NCBI GenBank assembly: GCA_905250025.1
Contig: CAJNOJ010000255.1
Location: forward strand, 67,051 to 131,050
Direction of reading: 5' to 3'
DNA from: Adineta ricciae
Taxonomy: Eukaryota > Rotifera > Eurotatoria > Adinetida > Adinetidae
Length of the DNA stretch: 64,000 bases
Part shown: positions 46,047 through 58,073 of the stretch, one piece after another
How positions within the stretch are numbered: position 1 is the stretch's first letter
Layout of the letters: each line of letters opens with the position of its first letter
Notes under the pieces: model-generated
Database searches by the model: none
What the model saw: only the letters and a program-made list of their open reading frames with translations
What the model was told of the DNA's origin: nothing
Program-made: the position numbers and the translations under genes

Positions 46047-47914
46047 TTTATCCGATTCTTAGAGCGTCAAGATGGTGTAGATCGTGCGCTGAATGAAATG
46101 GGAGAACCAGTGATAGTGCATCTGGTGACTCTTTTCGTAGAAAGAATGCTTTTCGATGGATAATTTAGTCAATATTATTTGGTGTGTGATTTTGATGAGA
46201 TTAAGAAGTAGTGAATGAATAGAAAATGAATGCTGTCATGAGAAGCGGATGTGACCTGAATGTGAATGCTTTTTGTTCTGGGAAAATATATATGGAATAG
46301 TGGAAGTAATTGCTTTATTTACGGAGGTATAACAGAGCAGTGTTTGATGGAAGAGCTGTGATGGTACGAGGCGTTTATGGGAGGTTCTCTTGGTTTGGAA
46401 TTTGTTTCTGAAAGTGTGTGATTGAGAAGAGAACATTACTGCAGACTGCTCGACTATATTGGAGATATGGCAAAATTGTATTGACAGGAGTGCAGCACGT
46501 ATGTATTTTACATGTCAGTTCTCGTAAAGGCAAAGTGACCAGAGCAAGGTACATTGAATGGGAGCGATGTTTTATTATTATCTAGCTGTTTTATGTTTGA
46601 TTCCAAAGCCTAAATGTATTGAGAGCTTGATAATGAAGTGTTATGTCTGTTTGTAATTTATTTTTGGAGAGGATAGCATGTATCCGTTATCTATGAATTC
46701 CGTGGTGCATTGGAAAGAAACAATGTATTATAAAGTGACTGAAATGGCACAGTGAAGAGAGAATGGTCAAAAAGTAGCGCACCAAATCGCGCTGTTAGAC
46801 TAATCGTTTCCCACGATCAGCGTAGTCTGAGAAGAAGTTATTTTGTCGATTATGATCAGCTCGATTCACTCTCAGTGGTGATCCATAGAAAAATATCAGG
46901 GAAGTATTTGTTGCAGCATTTTATCGCGGAAAAAGCACTGGAATATACTCTCGAAGTCGTTTGTATGTTATTCTGATAACAGGGTTTTTCGTTTATGATT
47001 TGCTCACATGTCAAATCTCTATACTGCTTGAAACGGATAGCAAATTTGAGGCCGTAAGAAAAACGGAGGATAACCAGTTTGACAAATTTTCTCAGTCAGA
47101 TTCGGACTGGTACATTTGATAGCTAATGATAGGCAGCTATTGTACCCTTGCTCTAAGATATCTTTCGAATGATGACAAAACTGAAACCAGTTAGTTGTGC
47201 ATGATTCAACATCATAGCCTGTGCGCTGAGATATTATATATTCGTAGCGTACTTCAACATTACACTGTAAGAGAACGTACATTTCGTTTGATTTGGGCAC
47301 CTGTCTTTGATATCTCGGCACGTATCGACAATTGAAACCTCCACGAAATGATGATCATTGAAGAGAAGTGGATTTTGGCTATCTGAAGTCACTCCAGACT
47401 GATTTTGTGTCTGTGGTGTTGCTAGGTTTTGAGATGCATTTGAAATGGTGTGTATATATACCGCCTTTTTGCATGGGGTTAACAGTACTTAGTCAAAGTA
47501 CACTCATTATAAATCGAGTGAACTGAAAGTATGCAAAGTATCATCATCTAAGTACAAATAATTTTACTTTTAATCAAGATATTTGTGCACATTTAGCCTC
47601 CGTTTTTTTAACAATACGGCATCCTCAACGAATACAACTGTTTAGTAATGGTCTGTACGTGACGCAGATAAAAAGTAGAATTTGCAACAACCAGCACTGG
47701 TATCCACGAAATCCGATATAATGCTATCGACAGAATTTGTATATACAGATATCTAAAACAGTGAAAGATGAGCGTACCCGTAGTCAAAGAAAGAAGATAT
47801 GTGCATTTTGTTTTCAGTAAATAAAATCACGCCGTGCAACATAAAAACTTTTTATTGTCATTGAAAGTAAAGAGAGCGAAAATTGTTATTGTTAAAATGA
47901 GGTAAACATGCTTA
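46047..47914. other. Region without supported gene
   Basis: 3' flank of the F-box/LRR gene and unannotated sequence. A 100-codon minus frame at 47019-47321 shows no domain. Confidence 0.4.
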
Positions 47915-47977
47915 CCCAGGTCGAACAATCCCATACTCGGATCCCATTGGTTGCAGCATCGGATTTGTTGACCTGGG
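47915..47977. mobile_element. CCCAGG element, family A, 63-bp minimal copy
   Basis: CCCAGGTCGAACAATCCCAT and GCATCGGATTTGTTGACCTGGG are almost directly joined, flanked by TA on both sides. It is practically two terminal repeats without an interior, showing what the ends alone look like. Confidence 0.85.
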
Positions 47978-48564
47978 TATCTGCTATTTGATGTTTATCT
48001 ATCTACGTTGCTTATGAACCCAATGATATCAATCTCGTCGTTTAAATTTTTTAAATATGTATCTCCTGGAAGAATTGTCGTAGAATATCAAACGAAATGC
48101 TGGAAAATCAACATCAATGTGTTTGTTCGCCTATTAAATGATATTTTCGTCTGTATCACATGGAATATTGAATTTCTGCACTAAGTTAAAATATTAAAGC
48201 TGTGTTGAATATTTTATGAAATATTCGATTTTTTTTTCTGTTTGTCTGTAAGCTAAGTGAAGAAAAGGGTTATTGTGTCTAAACTATTGCCTAAAAACGG
48301 TCGTATTGCTCTGAAACAGTGTATGTTCGAAATAATATGTGAACCGAACGTAACAAATAAGTTAGCTAATATGAAATTGTTTTCTATCATTTTTTTTCGT
48401 TTTCTGTCACCACCGTGCTATGATTTGTCTTCTCATATTGTTAGTCATTTTCCGTTGTTTTGTTGCCAGATGTAAAGACGCCCAGGAGTGCGCCTGTCTG
48501 AGTGGAAGGGTGTAACAATATTGATATAATCTCTTGCTGTTCTCTATCTTCTCGCTTCGCTACA

Positions 48565-48577
48565 CGAGCGTTACTTG
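48565..48577 (+). mobile_element. Third copy of the CGAGCGTTACTTG terminus
   Basis: Preceded by CTCGCTTCGCTACA, giving a short potential hairpin. The same 13 bases end the elements at 1829 and 42306. The left end of this copy is not recognised. Confidence 0.5.
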
Positions 48578-48894
48578 CTCTTTATTCATTAAACAGGTTT
48601 GAGATAAAAATAATGGCTCATACCATTATATACCCGTATGAGCCAACTGTTCTATATTATAGCTTCATTTCCTCATCAATGAATGAATAAAAAAGTACAA
48701 ATCTTTGGAAAGTAAACAGATAATCAACAAGATATACCTTTTACTGCATAATTCCGAAATTAGTAGACGATGATTTGCTTCATTTCATAAAAAGTAAATA
48801 ATCTCTTTTTTTTGATTTTATTAAATACTTTACAGAGAGAAAATATTAGTAAGTACGTTTGTCTACAATCGCACATAGGTTTTNCCTTATTTAG

Positions 48895-49322
48895 CATTTC
48901 AAACCTCGATTGTATATTCGATTCAATGTTGTACAGGTGATGATAATACATGTTCATCAAAACCTGTTGAATGTCCTTCAAATATTTGTTTTAAATTAGG
49001 TTAATTTTTTAGAAGTTGAAATCTTGAAAAAGTTCATTGTTTTATATTTTTAGTAATCAACAAAGTAACAGAAGAACGAGGTTGTCTTGATGATTTAATT
49101 AAATTATTGAATTTTGATGATAAAAATAATCGAAAAAGTGTACATGGAGATAGTTTAACAAGTGGATCATCGAATGATCAATGTCATAAATTAGGTACAT
49201 ATGGAATGTCTTTATGTCGATGTACAAATCATTTATGTAATTCAACATCAAAACAAATTGATTTCAAGAAATTTTTTCTTATTTTATTTCTTCAATTTTT
49301 TTTACTTTTCTTTCTTTTATAA
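48895..49322 (+). CDS. Ly6/uPAR-like protein, second copy, exon 1 missing
   Basis: Exons 48895-48999 and 49054-49322 match exons 2 and 3 of the gene at 36679-37205 in length and phase. The product differs at a few positions (for example NSTSKQIDFKKFFL for NLTSKQIDFNKVCL). All cysteines are retained. The signal-peptide exon lies beyond the contig end. Confidence 0.8.
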
Positions 49323-49984
49323 AAATAACAAATTCAATTCTTGATCTTTATTTAATAAAAATAGGTTATTCATTTGTATTTCTACAAAATAATATCAATT
49401 AAGTACAAATCGATTTTCAATAATTCACATTGAATTCGATTTATTACACTGAAATTTCTTTTGTCAAAAGACACAACTGAAAAATAAAGAACAAATTTTG
49501 TTCACATTGCAATTTCTGTCAGTATGAATATTTACATAAGATTAATTCTCATCATTTTTTTAAATAGACAAGACATATGCATGATGAACTTGAAATTGGT
49601 TATAATAGAAATATATCGAAATCATCAAATGAGAATGTGAGAGAAATATGAAGAATAGTATAAGAAATAGTTAAACTTCAAGTAGAAGAATTTATACTAA
49701 TATAGAAAATAACTGTTTGCTATGTTTATTGATGTTAACAATAAAATAGAGAAATCATCAACATGAGAAAGAAGAAAAACAAATGAACGAATCGAAATAT
49801 TTCTTTTGAATATTCGACTTGAAACAAAGAAATGTGTCGAGTTGTTTGAAGAAAACGTTTAATGGTTTGCAAAGAAATGAAATGATATGTCATTGAATAG
49901 AAAAAACGAAAAATAACAACTAAATAAAAACAAAAGAAGAAATTTGTAATAAAAAAAACAAAAGAGAAATATCTTACGAATAAG

Positions 49985-50338
49985 TTAAGATTGATCACCG
50001 AGCGTAATTGTATTATTTTGTATTGAACTATCTGAATCTTCATTGTTATTATCTAATGGAAGTGGAGTACCACGTGCTTCATAAACTCCTCCAACAGATG
50101 CACGAACATCACGATCACGATCAACTAATAACATTTGAAGACATTCATCTAATTGACTTCTCCAATCATCTGATAAACCATTATAAAAATCTAGAAAGAA
50201 AAAAAAAAAAGAAACATGACAAATCTTTTATTAAATTATTTGTCATTTCTTTTACCATTGTGAACTAGATTTTGATAAACAAATGTTCCAAGTGAAAGAC
50301 GAACATTAACAACAGGATCTTCTTTTAATGATAAAAGT
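49985..50338 (-). CDS. PPP4R1: PPP4R1 3' end, second copy, truncated
   Basis: Exons 49985-50190 (206 nt, same as in copy 1) and 50256-50338 (cut by the N at 50339). It encodes the same C-terminus ending with NNTITLGDQS-stop. It cannot make a protein as it stands, because the rest lies outside the contig. Confidence 0.8.
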
Positions 50339-50579
50339 NCATGACAAAGTCTATGGAATAAATATTCTAGACTAGTAAGTGAGATTTATTTATTTGAAGT
50401 TCTATATAATATTTAAAACATAAAAAGAACAAAAATTAGCGAAAAAGCATTAAAAGAAAAAAATGAAAAAAAAGTACGGAATGAGAGTGTTTTGCGAGAA
50501 TCTAAAAAAGACCCTTTTTGGTTGATTTCCTAAAAAAAAGAGAGAAGATAGGAATTGAAAGGAAAAAATGAGAACCAGC

Positions 50580-51623
50580 TCACGAATGAGAAGAGTTTTG
50601 CTCGTAAAATCCTGATTTATTAAAATTTTCCTCCCATTGTCGTCGATTTCGTTCGAATTCCTGACGTTTCTGTTCGATTCTTTGTTCTTCTTGTTGAATA
50701 TTGACTTGAAATGTATCTTGTGTTTTTAGAAGCTAGGAAAAAGAAAATAATTTTTCATCGTATTGAAAAAGAAAATTCATTACATTTTGTTTATTTTCTT
50801 CTAGTCTTTGTAATTTCTCTTCGACTTTCGTTTGATAAACATTTTCCATATCTCTCGACATCTTATCCAATCTTGCTTCGGTTTCCATTCTTTCATCTTC
50901 GAGTTGAGATAATAAATTCCTTTTTCAAAAGAAAGAAAAAGTCATTTTTTTTCATCTAGTTTGAGAAAAACAAACAAACTTATTAATTGATGGTGCCTGT
51001 AAAAGTTTTCCATTTTTCGTTTCATTTGCATTGAATGAGCTTAACTTTTTATAACGATAATTTTCATAATGATTATTATGTGTTACATCTCGTAAATCAT
51101 TCAGATTTGTTTTGATTATCATACTTCGTAAAGCAATAAAATCGCTATGAGCTTCATCTTCAACTAAACACCAAAAATGAAGACAACGGTGAGAAAAAGA
51201 CGATAAATATTTACCATCAACAGTTCCCCAAGCATACTGTCGAACTCTTGAACGTTTAGTTCCACGTTCTAAAACAAAATTGCTTCCAACAACAGCAAAA
51301 GGAACTTTATCTTTATAAGTTTTATTCAGTTTATTTTCATCATTATGATCTGGAAATTCGTAAAGTTTGATTTTCTCATTTGTTATATCTTGCATAATGG
51401 ACTTTTTGAATAAACGCAACTCATCGGATGTTAATGTATCAGCTTTAGCAATAACAGGAATAATATTGACACGATCATGAAGACGTTTCATAAATTCAAT
51501 ATCCAATGATTGAAGACTAAACAACGAACAAAAAGATCATTTGTTCATATTCACCTTTTATTTTCTTATGAATTTTTTCACCTATGACCAGATGGTGTGA
51601 TAAAATAAAGGCAAGCATGAATT
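50580..51623 (-). CDS. Septin (SEPT7-like), 5'-truncated
   Basis: Exons 51582-51623 (open at the N at 51624), 51215-51516, 50980-51163, 50784-50919 and 50580-50732, all in phase. Septin hallmarks: IHACLYFITPSGH, SLQSLDIEFMKRLHDRVNII, PVIAKADTL (the G4 AKAD motif), LYEFPDHND, PFAVVGSNFVLERG, RQYAWGTV and HYENYR. A C-terminal coiled coil follows (LLSQLEDERMETEARLDKMS, IQQEEQRIEQKRQEFERNRR), ending SHS-stop. The G1 P-loop exons lie beyond the contig end. Septins are GTP-binding filament proteins acting in cytokinesis and cortex or cilium organisation; a coiled-coil tail fits the SEPT7/SEPT6 type. Confidence 0.9.
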
Positions 51624-51624
51624 N

Positions 51625-52926
51625 GACGCGATGCCGAGTAATCTTCTCATTCACTGTTAGTCAGTATTTCTTTCGAAAGAATAAAGAAGTTTATTTGATG
51701 AGTAAGAGCACCTCAAGATAGAGAAAGAAAGTCATTCATTTGTACTAGTGAATAACGATATAGTTTATGCCTTTCTCTTCTCTTTTTTGTATATATTTGA
51801 TAGACATATAAACGCTTCTGTGCAAAAGAGAAAAAGTAACAGCACAGGTCAAATAACAGCTGGATTTATAATTGATAACAAAATCTATTCAATGATAATC
51901 ACTTTTTTTTCATTGAATGAAAAATGATATCAAATTATTATCGCAAAAGATAAACAAGAGAATAAAAGACATGTGAACAAAAGAAATGTATTAACAATAT
52001 ATTCAATATTATTCAGTTTAACAATTATAACTCAATGTGTTATCAATGATTTTATTCAATATTCAACAATCAATTGAAATTTTATCGAAGACATAAATTG
52101 AGAAAACAATAAAAACATATATAAATTGAAAATATTATATACAATCAATGTGAAACTACTTCTATATCGATTTATTCTTTTTTCGTCCAAGTATATAACA
52201 TAAAAACATATTATATCGATATTTTTCGACCATTGTCCAATAATTACAATAAAGGAAAATAATTCCCATTGGAGAAGATAAGTATTCATTTGTCATTTCG
52301 AATCAATTTCTAACTGAATAATTTATTCATATAAGAATAAACAATATTTGATGAATACAAATGATTATAATGAATATATTAAATGCCTTTTCACTATTTG
52401 TTTTTTCTTCAGATTTTCATTTTTATCTTATGATGATGAAATCAACACCACTACCAACAATATAGACAAATATTGAAAGAAAGAAACAGATATTGTAAAA
52501 GTTCTCCACAAACAAAACTCATTGAGAAATGAATCAATCGATCAGAAACATTATAATTCACTTTCTAATGATAGTTATTGATTAGTTGACTTTGATTCTA
52601 ACAAAAAACTATACAGAAGTATTTTGTAATGCAATTGACAGTTCTAAATATGAGAGTATTGTGAATAAATATTCTCATATCTTGATAAGAAAAACAACGA
52701 CAAGGAGAAATCCGTTTTTAAAATTCAATTTTATATGAAAAGTGGAGAAAAAAAAAGTTTTTTTTTTGGAAAAGGAAATCTTGAATGAGAATAAAAAAAG
52801 ATGAAGAAAACGTACACAGTTCTTGAATGATAAACTGGTAATAAGTAGAAGTTTAGAACATAATTTGTCTGAAGAACAAACGAAAAGAACATGAAAAATG
52901 GTTATTTATGCTTGAATACAATATTA
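51625..52926. other. Intergenic, AT-rich
   Basis: Starts at a contig join. No gene recognised. Confidence 0.4.
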
Positions 52927-53860
52927 TTAAAGTTCTTTCTTCTTTTCATTATCATTTGAAATGACATCTTTTGCCACATCGGTTGGATTTTCATTTGAAG
53001 TTATTTTTTTCTCTTCTGTCTTTCGGATTTTCTTTGTTTCTGATTTAGGTTTTGCTTTTCTTTCTTCATAAAGATCTTCAATATCATCTTTATATTTTTG
53101 TTCAATGGCTTTTCTTTTCAATTTTAATGCATCAGTAACGAGACCTGTTTCTGGTGTCCAAGGTTCAGTAACAATTTTTATCTTTTGTGGAGTTTCAAAT
53201 CTTTCAATGCCACCTTTGTTACAAGCTTGTTGAACTTCTTTTAAAACTAATTCAATAAATTCATCATCATTAACTAATTTATGCCAATCTTTTTCTCCAA
53301 AATTTTTTTCAGTAAAATTCTGAAATGAAATCAAATAAGTAGAAAAGAAGATTTAATTTTGTAAAACTGACCGACATAGTTTTGGTATTTGGACAAATCA
53401 AAGCCACTGTATATTCAGATGAGGCAGATGCACATAAACAACAATTTTCAATGATTGGAATTTTACTCATTGCCATTTCAACTTTAGTTAATGAAACATA
53501 TTCTCCACCACGTAATTTAACCAGATCTTTCTTTCGATCTAAATAAATGGAAAATAAATATCACAAACAAAAAGAAAAAATTCGTTTTCTTACCAATAAT
53601 CTTTAAAGTTCCATCAGGAAAACATTCTCCAATATCACCAGTACAAAAATATCTTGTTCCTTCGATTTCTTTGAAATTTTCATTTTCTTTTCTTCCAGCT
53701 TCACCAAAATATCCATCAGCAACAACTTTTCCTCCAATAAGAATTTCTCCACGTGGATTTGGTTTGTCTGTATTCTTGTATTGACCTTCAATCCAATCGA
53801 CTAAACGAATTTCACACGAAACAAGTGGATATCCTGCACGACCAACTGTAACATCATATT
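52927..53860 (-). CDS. ACSL: Long-chain acyl-CoA synthetase (ACSL3/4 type), C-terminal exons
   Basis: Exons 53594-53860, 53372-53538 and 52927-53319, in phase. Blocks: VTVGRAGYPLVSCEIRLVDW, KPNPRGEILIGGKVVADGYF, RYFCTGDIGECFPDGTLKII, DRKKDLVKLRGGEYVSLTKV and EPWTPETGLVTDALKLKRKA. These are the AMP-binding C-terminal motifs of ACSL3/4, including the TGD Asp and the DRKKDLVK hinge. The C-terminal tail is extended and Lys-rich (KPKSETKKIRKTEEKK), unlike most family members. It activates fatty acids as acyl-CoA at membranes. The 5' part is at 53915-54668 beyond a gap. Confidence 0.9.
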
Positions 53861-53914
53861 CTACAAAACAAACAAAACTAATCAAAATCGTTTCTCAACT
53901 ATTGAAAACCTACN

Positions 53915-54668
53915 TAACCATTCAGGACGTGTCTCAGAATAAATTAAAATTCGATCACCTTGTTTAGCACCCAGAGATAATAAACCACGACCGATCGCAT
54001 CAATATGTTTACACGCTTCACGATATGTTGTAAATTTATATTCACCCAAAACATACTTTAAAAAAGAAAAACAAAAGATTTTTTTTGAAAAATTATAAAT
54101 GAAAAGACAAAACCTTTTTGAAAACTTTTCCAGTTGGTTGTTTCTCATCTTCAACATCAAGAATTTCTCTCACATCCATTGTTTCTTTATCCGCATGACG
54201 TTCAAGACAAAGATCAGGTATTACCGCTAAAGTTTCCACATCTTCTTCAGGTTGTGATCGCAGTTCATCAAGAACTTCAACTGCTCGATAAGGTGATGAT
54301 GGATTCGAGTCATCAGACAATTTCGCTCGTACTCTTCGCTGTCTATTTCGTTTTCGATCATCTTTTCCCAATGTTGTTATATAATTCCAAAATGTTGGTA
54401 AATGAACAAACAAAAATGCTATTATATAGATTAATGTCGCTCGAATTAATGCCAAAAGAAATCGACGAAAAACAGTATTCACTGTCGTACTGAATAAACG
54501 AGTAAATGCACCTGGAGACATTCTAAAAACAAATCTCATTCGATCAAAAATAGATGAACACGAAAATAATTCGGTTGAACACGAAATCTCTTCGAAACAA
54601 ACCAAAACTTTGTATTGATTAGAAGTACCTTTTCTACTTCTGTCCGGTCGAATGTTTTTGGTGTTCAT
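53915..54668 (-). CDS. ACSL: ACSL3/4-type synthetase, N-terminal exons
   Basis: Exons 54114-54668 and 53915-54055. An N-terminal membrane segment (LLALIRATLIYIIAFLFVHL) is followed by NPSSPYRAVEVLDELRSQPE, MDVREILDVEDEKQPTGKVF and YVLGEYKFTTYREACKHIDA, ending at SETRPEWL beside the N at 53914. In ACSL4 roughly 300 residues separate RPEW from the GRxGxPL block of 52927-53860, so the central AMP-binding part is missing from the assembly at the N. The start may be the ATG at 54668 or a downstream Met (MRFVFRMSPGAF). Confidence 0.85.
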
Positions 54669-54846
54669 CTCTAGTGAAAAATGCTTATTTGTTCAACGTA
54701 CCTATTTATCGAAATAGAATCATTGAAAATAAAATCTTAAACAAAGAAAAAAAAACAACTTTCAAATTTCTTTTGAAGAACAAGAAAATATTCAAAAGAA
54801 TAATACGTATGGGTTTTTTTATTTTTTGTAATAAACAAAAACAATC

Positions 54847-54917
54847 TTATGAAGAATGTTCTTCCTCCGAATCAACAGGCATTGTTGATAAACGATCAAG
54901 TGATATTTGACCATTAC
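54847..54917 (-). CDS. Last exon of an unidentified gene
   Basis: An acceptor (CTATAG) is followed by a 71-nt exon encoding NGQISLDRLSTMPVDSEEEH and SS-stop. A diverged copy at 58796-58874 keeps the reading frame (DQMSLERLSTMSVDSDEEHV), which supports it as a real exon. The upstream exons are not recognised. Confidence 0.5.
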
Positions 54918-55374
54918 CTATAGAAGAAACAAAGATACAACAAAATTTTCTTTACGAAACAAACTTGATTGTAATTTCATTCGAAATTGGTAATCACATT
55001 TGTTCTAATGAATCGATACAATAATGATCAATCGATAAGAATAAACAAGCAGAAGCTGATGAAAACTATTTCAATAAAAAACAAATTGCTGATTGAGATG
55101 ATTTTGATTTATTGCTTAAATTCATATCCAAATTATTTCGGGTTTGACGAATTAAATTTGCTGAAAGATTTTTTTCGATTGATTGGAGTCAAACGGTTTT
55201 TCTCTTTATCATCAACACATGCCTTTGAAGTGAATTTGAATTGATAAATGGATACATGATTACAAAATATCATCAACAAGACTACGATAAAAGAATTTGA
55301 TCCATATCCATACTATTAATCATTTTGGTATGTTACTTCTAATCGTTTCTGTACATGTACAATATTTTTGCTAG
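54918..55374. other. Region without supported gene
   Basis: AT-rich; an 85-codon plus frame at 54987-55244 has low complexity and no motif. Confidence 0.35.
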
Positions 55375-55515
55375 CCACTGATCAAATATGGAACTCGACA
55401 TTTTTTTGAGCATGATGAAAGTCAAAATGATTGGATGAAAGCTTTACAGAAAATCAAGCGAAATTTTCTAATGACGGATAAATTTGTATTAAATCGTGCT
55501 GATGAATTGTTTTAA
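55375..55515 (+). CDS. Possible terminal exon of an unknown gene
   Basis: After a GCTAG acceptor, 47 codons in frame: LIKYGTRHFFEHDESQNDWM, KALQKIKRNFLMTDKFVLNR, ending DELF-stop. The composition is coding-like and amphipathic. No upstream exon found. Confidence 0.35.
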   Translation, partial: PLIKYGTRHFFEHDESQNDWMKALQKIKRNFLMTDKFVLNRADELF

Positions 55516-55962
55516 AGATATTTACAAAATTAGCGCCCTCTATAACATACTTTAGTTCACCAGGTGACCTATGCCAAAAGCACACTATAAATAAACTATC
55601 GATATTTTAGCGACTCCTTTTGTTTCTTTATCATTTTGTTATCAGATAAAATTATTGAATAAAAATTATTTATCTGTAATATTTAATTTATGGTGAACAA
55701 GACATCTATATCATTGTGTTGTATCATTTGAGACATAGGTCAACCAATGGTTCTTATATTTTCTTTTTCTCTGTCTTAACTTAAAATGAATAAACTGAAT
55801 GTAGATGGTTCAAGCTAAATCAAAAATTTCCAATAGTAAATCTTTTCTTTGTTACATATTTTAAATCCTATATGTTAAAAAGTTCGATTAACATCAAATA
55901 TCCATTTTTGATAAATATCCTCATTGATCTATGATCATTTTTCCTTTGGTCTTCAACAAAAC
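55516..55962. other. Intergenic region
   Basis: AT-rich; no gene seen. Confidence 0.4.
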
Positions 55963-56516
55963 ATGTCAACTATCGAAGTTTATCCGCGGGGTATTGATGA
56001 TAAGTCCTTCAAAGTTCCCATACGTTATCAGTTTTATTTGTATTACTTTATGCCATATGTTCTAATGTCTGATTTGAAAGATATCGACGCAGGTGCTCAA
56101 GGATTGTTCATACAGGACGGAAACTTTGATCTACATACGTAAGAATTTGGTATTGATTAATTCTTTCTAAGCTTATTTATTTATATACGATCTAGATTAT
56201 CACGATATCCTGATCGAATATATCTACGTTCAATTGATAACATACCAATTGAAAATGCTACTTACATTTTGAATATTTCGGATCGTAAGTCTTGTAATGC
56301 ACTAAAACAAACGCTATATATATAATCATTTTCACATTACTACTAGATAGATCTCGTCGAAGAAGCTTGTCGGACAAAAACGGACAAAATGAGTCTCATA
56401 GCTCTGATCGTAGCCATATTGACACTCATATGGACAATCTTTCAGCCAATTTACTCACAATAGATCAAGAAACAGATTCAAATAAAATAAGAAAAAGAAA
56501 AACATTAAAAGATTAG
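55963..56516 (+). CDS. Uncharacterised three-exon protein, 144 aa
   Basis: Exons 55963-56138, 56196-56284 and 56347-56516 sum to 145 codons with no phase conflict. The product starts MSTIEVYPRGIDDKSFKVPI, continues AQGLFIQDGNFDLHTLSRYP and DRIYLRSIDNIPIENATYIL, then a polar Ser/Arg-rich tail (RSRRRSLSDKNGQNESHSSD) ending KIRKRKTLKD-stop. No family recognised; the first two exons look like a small folded beta-rich domain. An alternative start in the same frame lies at 55924 or later upstream. Confidence 0.55.
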
Positions 56517-57918
56517 TTTTTTATGTTAATCCATAAATGTTTAAAAAAGATCTACACGTATTGCATACTATTCATTAAAAAGATTTAAATTAAAGTTGTC
56601 TCTCTTTCTTTGACATTCTCTGCATTTGTTTAATCGAAAATCTGTTCAATGATTCCTTTTTTTTTCTTGAGACTTGAGTTTGATAATGTATCAGATTGAT
56701 TAGTTACAACATATCATCGAATTAAAAGACGCTTTTTTTATTATATATTCGATTTATCGTTGAATTGATAAATAAAGATTTTCATCTGAAAATATATTTC
56801 AAAAATTGAAATCTCATATGCTGTTGATGTTGTACCTTGGATGCTTCTACTTGATATGCACAACAATCGATTAATAATGCCATACAAATTATCAGATAAA
56901 ATAAGGAGAATAAATGCAGTTGAAATCGGTAAGAAATATACAATTGTATTTTGTCGATCACAGTTACTCTTCACATTTCAATCTTCCTTCAAATGGAACA
57001 AATGTTCTCTTCTCTTGAGAACATTCGTTAATTTCAGCCATTGATTGAGCAATGTAACTAGTTCTATGTAAATAGGAAAGTAACAAAATGAATGTGACTG
57101 ATGACGAAGATGACAGTTTGGGTGTGAATGAATGAGTGACGATTTCGATATGTACAGATCGTAGATTCTTATCCTCACCTATCTACACTTGACGTTCAAA
57201 TTGTTTCATTTCAAAATCGAGGAGAGAACTGTACTAGTCGCATCAGATGATTAAATAAGTCTCTGTGATTCCATTGATTAATCATTTTTTAACATACATA
57301 AGACGAGATTTCGCCCCGAAACAAAACAAATAAATTGTAAGGCCTATCTCTTTTGTTTAACGAATTTTCAATATTCAAATCTAGTCAGTTATAGAAAACA
57401 TCTTTGACCTCGAAAGAAAAAGATTTAATTCAACTGTAGATGCTTCGATCGATTGGTAATATGTCAATCAATCTAAAAATGATTCTATTATTTCTTTTAA
57501 TAAATTTCTTTTATTGGGATGCAGAATTTCAAGATCAAACTCTCATCGTTTTATTTTTATATGATAAACGAAATGATGATCTTTTTCTCATTCGAGTCGC
57601 TTGATGAATATAATCAAGAATTGTCTTTCACACAAGTCATTAGATCTTTAGACAACAAGTGATATAGATCTCAATCGTTAAACTATTGAATGAAGTTTAT
57701 CTAATTGATATTCGTCAACTGGATACACGAATTCTCGCATCATCTGAATCGAAAGAAATGTATTAATTTTTCATGATGTTGCGAATTTGATGATAAATGA
57801 TTACTCGTTTCGATGGAAAGAAATTGAGCATTGGTTATGTCTTTCTACACAACATCGATCAATTGAATTCAATCTTTTGGGTTTCGAAAAGTTAAACAAA
57901 AAAAGTAGACAAAATCAA
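56517..57918. other. Region without supported gene
   Basis: A coding-like piece at about 56818-56930 (plus, VPWMLLLDMHNNRLIMPYKL) ends at a GTAAGA donor-like word and may be a relic exon. Otherwise nothing recognised. Confidence 0.35.
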
Positions 57919-58073
57919 CCCAGATTATTATGGCACGGTCGGGAAGTGATCGGATATTTCCTGTGCAATTCCGGCCGGAATCCGGTGGCAAGGAACCTGC
58001 TAGAATCGGCGAAAACTGTGCGGGAATCGACTCAGATTTCAATGGATTCAGTCGCCGGAATGATCGACATGGG
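57919..58073. mobile_element. CCCAGG element, family B, copy 4
   Basis: CCCAGATTATTATGGCACGG at the left, CGCCGGAATGATCGACATGGG at the right, flanked by AA on both sides. Interior matches copy 3 with extra GGAATCCGGTGGCAAGG sequence. Confidence 0.75.

Larger units (their letters stand above)
48885..50338. repeat. Second copy of 36768-38204 between two join characters
   Basis: The block is bounded by the Ns at 48884 and 50339. It reproduces the Ly6-like gene from just before exon 2, the convergent spacer, and the last PPP4R1 exons, with scattered substitutions and small indels. The boundaries coincide with the Ns. An alternative haplotype or homeologous contig placed in the scaffold is the likeliest explanation. 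Confidence 0.85.

Noticed and set aside
47019..47321. 100-codon minus-strand frame
   Set aside because: No recognisable motif, no supporting splice structure, and isolated in otherwise non-coding sequence.
54987..55244. 85-codon plus-strand frame
   Set aside because: Composition dominated by Ile, Asn, Lys and Phe as expected from AT-rich random sequence; no domain.
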